From assembly GCA_017979445.1 (NCBI GenBank), contig CM030710.1, positions 14,246,248 to 14,310,247 of the forward strand: DNA of 64,000 nt, read 5' to 3'. This document shows, piece after piece, positions 56,391-64,000 of the stretch. The translations under genes and the position numbers were made by a program. Position 1 is the stretch's first letter, and every line of letters starts with the position of its first letter. The notes beneath the pieces are model-generated. The model made no database searches. It worked only from the letters and a program-made list of their open reading frames with translations, and had not been told where the DNA came from. The stretch is from Akebia trifoliata. Its lineage: Eukaryota > Streptophyta > Magnoliopsida > Ranunculales > Lardizabalaceae.

Positions 56391-57519
56391 GATTTTTTTA
56401 GGGGTTGATTTTGATAGAGTTAGTGTTTAATTAGAGTTCTTTTAGTTAGAGTTGTGTTTTAGTTAGAATTGTTTTAGGTAGAATTGTGTTTTAATTAGAA
56501 TTATTTTAGGTAGAATTGTTTTTTAGTTAGAACTCTATTAGATAGAGTTATTTTTTAATTAGAACTCTATTATGATTTTGACTTTTGGTCTTATTTGATT
56601 GACTTTTAATATTTTGACTTTAGTCTTAATTGATTGACTTTTAATATCTTGACTTCAGTCTTGCTTAATTGACTTTAATTTTGACTTTAGTCTTACTTGA
56701 GTGACTTTAATACCTTGACCTTGGTCTTGCTTGATTGACTTTAATTTTTTGGAGAACCCTCCTCTAAAATATCTTTAATTCTTTGGACCCCCAAATGGAG
56801 GGATCCTTAAAGAAAAATCTCACGAACCCTCAACAATTTTCCATGAGAGTCCGATTGATCGATTTTTTTAGTTCAAAATTTTAAATTAATTTCATTAATG
56901 TTTCACTTTAATTATTTAATATTTTATTTATTAATTTCAAAATTTTTAATTATGAAAATTGTGAAATTACCGTTTTACCCCCGGAGAGGACTTCTCACAT
57001 TTTAAGTCGGTTTTTAATGTTCTAGGATGTTTTAGAATTCATTTTTCGTAAGGAATTCAATGAAAATATTAGTTTGTGTTATTTATGAAATTTTTTGTGT
57101 GAAATGATCGTGAACTTTATGAGGGGCATTTTCATAATTTTGTCAAATTTTGTGAAAATTGGCAAAATGATTTATTTGGTTTCGATTTGTTGTTTTATGT
57201 GTTCGAAAGGATTTTCCTAATCGTAACGTAGGCTCTAGGGTTGTTTTGAGGTTAGGGGTATTTTGATAATTTTTTAGTGATTTTTATCGTGAAACTTCTT
57301 TTTGGGTCTGCAAGATGATGATTTCTATGTTTCTGGGGTCGTATTTTCCTAGCGTAGCGTGGTTTCTAAGGTTTTGTCAGTTCGAGATACCTCATCCGGA
57401 TTTCTGAAATATTTCTGGTAACAAAATAAAGCAATGGAAATAACATCTATCATTGGGAATCATTGCGATCGGGTTGACGAGTTGATTAATCAGGCGGATG
57501 CAAAAATGGGGTGTCTACA

Positions 57520-57540
57520 GATGCCCCTCTTTGGCAGAGG
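57520..57540 (-). promoter_or_regulatory. E5 polypurine tract
   Basis: CAAAGAGGGGCATC on the sense strand runs directly into the LTR. This is the cleanest tract in the window. Confidence 0.8.
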
Positions 57541-57867
57541 GTTGAAGTAAACTAGATAGCAAATCTATTTTGGTAGATAGTGCGATATCCGAATGCCAAA
57601 GCTAGTGACAAATCATTTTGCAGCCTGATTTAGCAATTCGTCAGGGTGTTTGGATCCTTGAGGGTAAAGCTATCCCCGAACTAAAAAATTGTCAGGTCGT
57701 TGAGTGCAAACTCTCACTGACAGTGTCAGATCCTTGAATTTTAAAGAATTCTCCTTGATTAAAAAGTGCAAATGTGCAAGTGTGTACACTGTGTGAAACT
57801 GAGTAAAATCTGAGTATAATTTGAGCATAACCTGAGCATAATCTAAGCATAAATTGAGTATAAACTA

Positions 57868-58500
57868 AGCATAATTTCGAGAAAACCCTCGACGGCATCT
57901 AAGCAAAATCCAAGATAACCCTTGGCGGCAACTAAGCAAAATCCAAGATAACCCTTGGCGGAAACTGAGCAAAATCCAAGATAACCCTTGGCGGCATCTG
58001 AGCAAAATCCAAGATAACCCTTGGCGGAAACTGAGCAAAATCCAAGATAACCCTTGGCGGCGACTGAGTAAAATCCAAGATAACCCTTGGCGACATCTGA
58101 GCAAAATCCAAGATAACCCTTGGCGGAAACTGAGCAAAATCCAAGATAACCCTTGGCGGCAACTGAGTAAAATCCAAGTTAACCCTTGGCGGTAACTGAG
58201 CAAAATCCAAGATAACCCTTGACGATAACTGAGTAAAATCCAAGTTAACCCTTGGCGGCATCTGAGCAAAATCCAAGATAACCCTTGGCGGAAACTGAGC
58301 AAAATCCAAGTTAACCCTTGGCGGCAACTGAGCAAAATCCAAGATAACCCTTGGCGAAAACTGAGCAAAATCCTAGTTAACCCTTGGCAGCAACTGAGCA
58401 AAATCCAAGATAACCCTTGGCGAAAAATGAGCAAAATTCAAGTTAACCCTTGACAGCAACTGAGCAAACTCCAAGATAATCCTTGACGGCAACTGAGCAA
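57868..58500. repeat. E5 3' UTR minisatellite (33-bp unit, about 19 copies)
   Basis: The unit has the halves CAAGATAACCCTTGGCGG and CAACTGAGCAAAATC; exact 33-bp spacing can be read at 57911 and 57944. As 33 is a multiple of three, two overlapping minus-strand frames stay open (58434-57865 and 58342-57932) with an 11-residue period (RQGLSWILLSF). They do not resemble any protein I know. Confidence 0.92.
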
Positions 58501-59310
58501 AACTGGCAGAGGAATGAAGAAATTTTGGAAAAGAATGAATGAATTTGGAGAAGACTGATTAGAATGAATCGCATAAATCTGGAAGATAATGAATCTGGAA
58601 GAGAAATGATCGATTCCAAGAATGATTGGATCTGGAAAAGAATCTGAAGAACGAAAGAATGTCATATCTCCTATGTGAGATCCAAAATGCTTTTGTTTGA
58701 ACCTCAAGGATTTATCAAAAAGTTTTATGAATTTAAAACCTGAGTTTTTATTTCTTTTGAACCTCAAGAGTTTTTCAAAAAACTGTTATCAAGAGGGTAA
58801 CCTTAAGTTTGGGGTTCCTATTATTTTTTTAGGATTAACATTGCTCAAAGACAAAATGCCCCTAGTTTGACAATGTACGTGGCATTGAAGATAATTGAAC
58901 ACACTATGCAAAAAATAAAAAAAAATGCCCCTAGTATAAGGGGGAAAAGTTACATTAAAGAAGAAAGAAAATGCCCCTTGTATGAAGGTTCGAAATATTT
59001 GATTACCACAAGCGCAATAAAGACTCAACTTTTAATTTTGATTACTTTTATTGAAGATTTTGAGTCAGGCTCAAGAGAAAAAAATTATTTCCTTTCGAGA
59101 TTCATCATAGAATTCACCCTTATCTACCTTGGTTCACTTGGGAAAGTAAGAATTTTCAAATCGATCGTAGACAAGATACTTGTGGCTTTTGAGTCTATGC
59201 CTGATTTAAGCTAAGTATTGAACTTGATTATTCGAACTTCTGATGTTTCAGCTCGGACCGCTCTCAGCTTGGGATTTTCTTCTATTTTTCTTTGTTGCTC
59301 TAACTTTTGC
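58501..59310 (-). other. E5 3' UTR, non-coding
   Basis: Alignable with E3 43500-44164 and E1 2800-3398. No gene is visible; short open frames at 58789-59214 are incidental. Confidence 0.5.
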
Positions 59311-59512
59311 CTAGATCGCCTTTTTAGGTTTTCAATCTATCGAGCTTGCTCTAGCTTTTGCCTAGATCGTCTTTTCAAGTTTTCGATCTAGCGAGCTTTT
59401 TCTTCTTTTTTTCTCGGCTCTGATTGTTGCCAAAGTTGTCCTTTCAGATTTTCAACTTTGCGAGCTTACCTTAATATTTGCCTAAGCCGCCCTTTTCGGG
59501 TTTTCAACTTAG
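59311..59512 (-). other. E5 tandem stem-loops in 3' UTR (4 copies)
   Basis: Copies at 59311-59340, 59362-59391, 59431-59460 and 59482-59512. On the sense strand copy 2 has CTAGATCG and CGATCTAG (perfect), copy 3 CAAAGTTG and CAACTTTG (perfect) with TCT GAAA GGA, and copy 4 CTAAGTTG and CGGCTTAG (two G-U pairs) with CCC and GGG closing GAAAA. Copy 1 has one mismatch at the stem base. Confidence 0.78.
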
Positions 59513-59814
59513 CAGGCTTCATCATTTTTTTTTGATCTTCTAGAGTTACTGTCTGATCATGCTTTGCTATCTTCCTTGACTTTTCGTACGGTACTTAGGA
59601 GGACTTTTATAGGTGGGCTTAGGACTGGGTATAAAAAGAAAGGAATTTTGAGGCTCAAAAACCCAAATGCCCCTTGTGTGGCATTTCATTTAAGATTTTT
59701 TCTTGAATTTTCTTCCCCATTTTAGATGATATTTCTTTTTCTTTTGAATTTTTTTCTTTTTAGATTTTTTTTTTTTCGGGGAATCTATATATATTTTTTA
59801 TTTTGATGTGGTCG

Positions 59815-59890
59815 GGCCTGAAGTAACTTCTCAGGTTGCCTACGTACCCCAGAATTTTGGGATCAGACCAAGATGTAGTTCGAATTTTTC
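59815..59890 (-). other. E5 conserved 3' block (CTACAT/ACGTAG)
   Basis: Homologous to E1 3851-3925 and E3 44755-44830. Here one arm is CTACAT and the other ACGTAG, leaving one mismatch. Confidence 0.58.
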
Positions 59891-59989
59891 CCTCCCCTGG
59901 GTTAGGTAATCAGGCTAAAAAATAAAATGCGTATTTTTTCTCTTTTTGAACAGAATGCAAAGGGGTTGAGAAAGGAGATAATGAACTAG

Positions 59990-60760
59990 TAGTAGGAAAA
60001 TTGATTCGGCCAAAAATGGTCTCCTTAAATGTAGTACTGTTTGATTTGGTCAAGGTTGGTTGGTTCTTGTAGTTCACTTCCATTATTATCTTGAAGTCTG
60101 ACGACTTTTCCAGACAGTATTTCCTTAATGAATGAATTTCTCCAATTGGGTTCAGACTTTCTCCTATAGTCGAGGAGGAGTGTTCAATTTTCTTTGAAGT
60201 CTGATAGTTAAATCCTTGACTTGTAAATGATGAGCTTTGACCTTCTTGTCAACTGCACGGGTGACTCTTCTTAGATAAGCTTGCACGTGGTACAGGGCTT
60301 TAACTCGTTTTCTTCGATCAAGTTTAATTCTTCATACTGTTGACGAACCCAATCTGTTTCTAACAAATGATTGTCCAACAAGACCCTGAGAGACGAAATT
60401 TCCATTTCAACTGGCAAGACTGCTTCCATGCCATACACTAAGGAGTAGGGAGTAACTCCAGTAGAGGATCGAATTGAAGTTCGATATGTCTATAGCGTGA
60501 ATGATAATTTTTCTGACCAATCTCGATGTGATTGACATATTTTCCTGATGATAGTCTTGAGACTCTTACTAACAACTTCAACCGTTCCATTGATCTGAGG
60601 ACGGTAGGGGGATGATTTGTGCTTCCAGATCTTCAACTTTAAACACAGAGTAGTAATTTATGCTTTGAAGTACGACCCATTATCAGAGATCAGTTCAAAA
60701 GGTATCCCCATATCGACTGATAATATGTGATTTGTAACTCAAGATGTAGTGAGGATAGCG
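59990..60760 (-). pseudogene. E5 integrase remnant
   Basis: Aligns with E1 4050-4820 at DNA level. Readable sense pieces include a [15 protein letters not shown] block near 60430-60400 and the TNGTVE-type segment near 60590. Stops and shifts are frequent. The match ends at GATGTAGTGAGGATAG (60742-60757), where the first shared deletion begins, so the first catalytic D and the zinc-binding domain are missing. Confidence 0.75.
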
Positions 60761-61385
60761 CTGATACATTTTATAACATCTTCTTTGATTCCATTGATAT
60801 AGACGAGTATCTATTCCATGTTGAACAACACCTAAGCTTGTACCTAACATACCCTCATATGATCACACGAACAAGTCTTTTAAAATTTCTGAGTAAATTC
60901 ATTATCCCCTCGTGTTCCTCTAGGGATAAGATGGTTTCTATTTGAATCTCTTTAGGAATTATTTTTTGTTTCGAGGTCAAAGACCTTTTCTTTCTCGATT
61001 AAAGGTTGAGCCCGACTCTTATCTTCTTGTTCAGAAACGAAATCCATAAAATTATTAGTTAATTCGTTAATGCGCTCGAGGTATTCAAAAATTTCCTTTA
61101 TCCGATCAATTTCAGATGGGGCAACAGACACCTCTATAGACTCGATGAACTAACTTGACTCAATAGGAAAGAGTAGACTCAATCTAAGGAAGACATGACC
61201 TTGCTGGAAAAAAGGACTCGAGCTAACCCAAATGACTCATGAAAACTTAAGGCAAGTACCCACATGAGTTTGATTAGGACTAAGGACTGAAATATTACTT
61301 ACAACCGGTAGGATTGAAGCACTATGATCTTTAGGGAACAACTGGGCGATGTTGAGAAATTCTAGGTCATTTCTGACTATTAACT
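60761..61385 (-). pseudogene. E5 fused pol remnant between two deletions
   Basis: After CTGATACATTTT the sequence resumes at the E1 equivalent of about 7085 and continues through the lead-in to RT (TTTCTGAGTAAATTCATTATCCCC is the DNA for the LLRKF-type segment) and the acidic linker, to about E1 7710. It then jumps near 61385 to the region upstream of gag. Confidence 0.7.
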
Positions 61386-62259
61386 TGATATTGACGTTTA
61401 CTCTAACTGACCGGATTTACAACCTTAGCTAGATTAGGGACGATTGAGCTTAGATACAATGATAATCTAGTAACCTCTTTGAAGGTGAATTTAACCAATT
61501 TCAGTGTCACCCCCTTGATAACATTTTAAATGAACCCTGAGATTTTATTGAATTTTGTGCACCAATCCATTAAACAATTCATCCATTCAATGATTATTCA
61601 GAAGGAAAATAATTTTATTGCACTCTTGAAAATAATGTTTTTATTGAATAACGATTTTCACAATTCTGATTATTTTTTGCAATCATTTTTTTTTAGAAAA
61701 ACATATTTTGATAATTTTACAAGGTCCATGCAAAAAATAGATTTTTGGTAAAAAAACATATTTTAAAAATTTTCCATGCAAAAATATATCTTTTGTAAAT
61801 CATTTTTCCTTTATTTTCTTTTTCTTTTGGAAAACATTTTCTTCTGGAAAATATTTTTTCTCTGAAAAATAGTTTTTTATTTGGAAAGCATTTTCTCTTG
61901 GAAAATCTTGTTCTTATGGAAAATATTTTTTGGAAAACATTTTTTCTTAGAAAACATTTTTTCTAGAGAATAACACTTTTTTTGGAAAACATTTTTTTCT
62001 GGAAAATACTTTCCCTTTGTAAACTATTTTTCTTCTTTGAAAATTTGATTTCTATTTCGATTTAAATGGCCCTGTTCATCAGGATTGTTGGATTGAGTTG
62101 GGCTGGGTCATTTGCAAGAGATGGATTTTTTATTGGGTCGGTGCACCCATTTTAATTTTCAAAAACAACACTTTTGATCCTTGAGGACAATCATACACTC
62201 TGATCTCATCCTTCACATCATTCACATATATTCACCAATCAAAAGGTTCCATTCAATAA
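61386..62259 (-). other. E5 leader with GGAAAA-type repeats
   Basis: Same layout as E3 46135-46909. The repeat part at 61690-62050 has about 15 degenerate units of the GGAAAACATTTTTTCT type. Confidence 0.6.
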
Positions 62260-63230
62260 ACAACCCGGGAACACCCACGATAAGTTCGAGTCGTGACTTA
62301 TAGGGAAGGTTTCTAGACTCTAGGCTTACTACGTGCAATGCATTTTTATCTGGCCACCCTTACCCAAGCACACCTATATACCTCTCGATACGTGGTGACT
62401 TGGTTTGATATACCGTATAGGTGATGATCTAAAACCTCAACTCACTTCTCTGAAGCCAAAAACAGCCAGTTTGATCTCCAGTTGAGAGGTGGCGCACAAT
62501 GCTGAGCAAGGGCTCACTTAAATACCTCTCGTCTAGAATAGACGTAGTCTATCCCCCTCGTACAGTAGGGTACAGCAGGGCAAGATCTTGCTTAGGCACC
62601 GGTTTTGACCAAGAAGTGCAATTGATATACTTAGATTATTTTTTATATACCTATGGGTACGAGTCAAGAGTTGTAGCTTTCATAAATGGTTTGGCATCCC
62701 ACGAGGGGACCGACCACGTACTAGTATTACGTTGGCAATCGGTACATGTGACTGTGTGGCTCACAATAGGTCAAAGGCTCAGGTCGCTCCAGCCTAGATG
62801 CATTAATATACCTCTCAGAATTACCTGATCAGACGGTATTGATGCCCCAGTTTGATATACCCTAAGGTACGTGACTGGAGTTGTGGTTTTCATGAATGAC
62901 GTCGTATCTCCGAAGAGACCGGGCCACGCACTAGTACCACGTTGGCTATATGGGACGTGTAAGTGGGTAAAACAGTAAACGTGCGTGTGGTGTGTGCAAA
63001 ATAGGGTGGGGTGTGCCCGGGGCCTTTTTCAAACAAATGGGCCCATGGGCCAGATCATATCATCATATATTGGATTTCACATAAATATTGGCCAAAAGAA
63101 ATATCAATCCAATAACATTAATATTCAGTTCACGATCAAAGCATGCACATCATAGAAATATATCAGATTTGATCATAGCATATCAATCAATGATCAAAAC
63201 AAAAGAATAATTGATTTGATCCAATATTGA
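62260..63230 (-). other. E5 conserved leader block
   Basis: Collinear with E3 46910-47880. Contains the hairpin at 62484-62530 (arms GAGAGGT and ACCTCTC around GGCGCACAATG). An open frame at 62499-62828 on the plus strand is opposite to the element and incidental. Confidence 0.6.
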
Positions 63231-63684
63231 AACAAACACACAATTTTTAATCCAAATGATTTTTTTTGTCTAATCAAAGGTCGCTTTGGGTGATCCAAAA
63301 TAATTCGAAACTGCAAAGTGTATTAAATTGAGGACAAAACGCTAATGGTTAAGATAAGGAGTGATGATTCTCTTTAAGCAAATAGAAATTTTTTATTATT
63401 TTTATTTCCTATTGTTAATTTAAAAAAAAAAAAAAACTATTACTAAAAAGAAATCAAGATCACAGCCCAAAAAAATTCATTGCCACACCACCAACTTATT
63501 TGCTGTCAAAAAAGGAATTTACTCACATACCGATGGTGCGTTGGTGTGACAATAGAAATTTTCACCCTCTCATTCACCACACATAAAGACTGTTAGTAGT
63601 CCCTTCCTTTACTTATTATTATTATTATTATTTTTTAAATATGTATTTTATGAAACTCAATCTGACTCGATGAATTCAAAACAA
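63231..63684 (-). other. E5 leader, diverged from E3, with inverted repeat
   Basis: Similarity to E3 ends near 63440. An inverted repeat at 63479-63553 (ATTGCCACACCACCAAC against GTTGGTGTGACAAT) occupies the place of the E3 palindromes. A TTA microsatellite lies at 63614-63632. Confidence 0.5.
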
Positions 63685-63975
63685 CTAAAGGGGCAGAACG
63701 TATGGTTCTATTCTACCAAGATTGGATACATTAGAACCAAATCGCTGAATTTTTTCCTCCAACTCATCGCTTAATTTTCAATTTGCATACACAAGGAGAG
63801 CAATCAACGTCTTAGAAGAGACGCCAGAAAAGTTATCAAAGTATTACGCTCTTCAGCCCTGTTACAGGCTGATCGTTCAACTCTTCTCCCATCATTGCCA
63901 TCTCCTTTTGGCGTGTTTCTTCCCCCAAATGTAGCCTTCGACCTTCCTTCAACTTTGCCACCACCGACAGATTAA
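63685..63975 (-). pseudogene. E5 probable captured gene fragment (C-terminus), unrecognised
   Basis: The minus strand reads protein-like pieces that fit end to end across frame changes: KEGRRLHLGEETRQKEMAMM and EELNDQPVTGLKSVI (about 63940-63850), YFDNFSGVSSKTLIALLVYAN (about 63847-63785) and KLSDELEEKIQRFGSNVSNL followed by GRIEPYVLPL and a stop (63778-63685). It has normal residue composition and ends in a clean stop, unlike the leader around it. It sits in the slot where E3 carries the exonuclease. I do not recognise the protein. It continues past the window. Confidence 0.5.
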
Positions 63976-64000
63976 TCGACAAAGACACCACAAAATTAAA

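Larger units (their letters stand above)
55782..57519 (-). repeat. E5 3' LTR
   Basis: It starts TGAAAACGCC and ends TGTCTACA (1738 bp), longer than the 1.1 kb E3 LTRs because of extra sequence at 56400-57360. It shares CGATCCGCGGGGTG, AGGTGTTAGGCACC and TCTATTTATAG with E3. Confidence 0.85.
55782..64000 (-). mobile_element. E5: second member of the E3 non-autonomous lineage, partial
   Basis: In plus-strand order: 3' LTR, polypurine tract, 33-bp minisatellite, hairpin array, integrase remnant, fused pol remnant, leader, and probable cargo at the window edge. The PBS and 5' LTR lie beyond 64000. It shares both large internal deletions, the GGAAAA array and the leader with E3. It is somewhat better preserved in the integrase part. 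Confidence 0.85.

Noticed and set aside
57865..58434. Long minus-strand open frame with an 11-residue period (RQGLSWILLSF)
   Set aside because: It lies wholly inside a 33-bp minisatellite; a repeat length divisible by three leaves more than one overlapping frame open. No start context or domain.

Overview
This 64 kb window reads as plant nuclear DNA from a repeat-rich, probably heterochromatic, intergenic region. I cannot name the species. No intact host gene is visible. Almost everything recognisable is decayed Ty3/gypsy LTR retrotransposon of the Tat/Ogre type: RT followed by its own RNase H, then a second RNase H, then integrase. Most coding blocks lie on the minus strand. Every one of them carries stops or frameshifts, so nothing here looks able to move by itself. 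All percentages below are by-eye estimates.

Layout. (1) 1-15917, minus: element E1, the most complete autonomous-type copy. It has an extra ORF before gag, then gag, protease, RT, two RNase H domains and integrase, flanked by LTRs of about 3.2 kb. Its 3' LTR runs off the left edge and its 5' LTR is truncated on the right. (2) 15918-17375: unassigned. (3) 17376-20560, plus: gag-protease fragment E4. (4) 20540-24672: a plant-mobile-domain-like remnant, a 99-bp tandem array, a partial duplication and unassigned sequence. (5) 24673-51605, minus: element E3, a non-autonomous copy with a near-perfect target duplication. It is split by element E2 (25989-42746, minus), which has its own perfect 5-bp target duplication. 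(6) 51606-52817: unassigned. (7) 52818-55768, plus: E6, a 5' LTR and leader. (8) 55782-64000, minus: E5, a second member of the E3 non-autonomous lineage, running off the right edge.

How the parts relate. E3 and E5 share the same two internal deletions relative to E1 (about 2.3 kb across integrase/RNase H/RT and about 2.9 kb across protease/gag). They therefore form one lineage that must have been copied by enzymes supplied in trans. In E3 the leader carries a captured plant 3'-5' exonuclease gene (WRN-exonuclease-like). E6, and probably E5, carry different, unrecognised gene-like cargo in the same slot.

The most unusual signal is RNA-like structure. In the 3' UTRs of E1, E2, E3 and E5 there are tandem hairpins of about 30 nt whose outer stems differ from copy to copy but stay paired. 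Many are capped by GNRA-type loops (GAAA, GTAA, GCAA) above an AAAA bulge. A second covarying hairpin sits in the LTR U5, a third in the leader, and a fourth candidate near the end of the integrase region. These are described in the findings.
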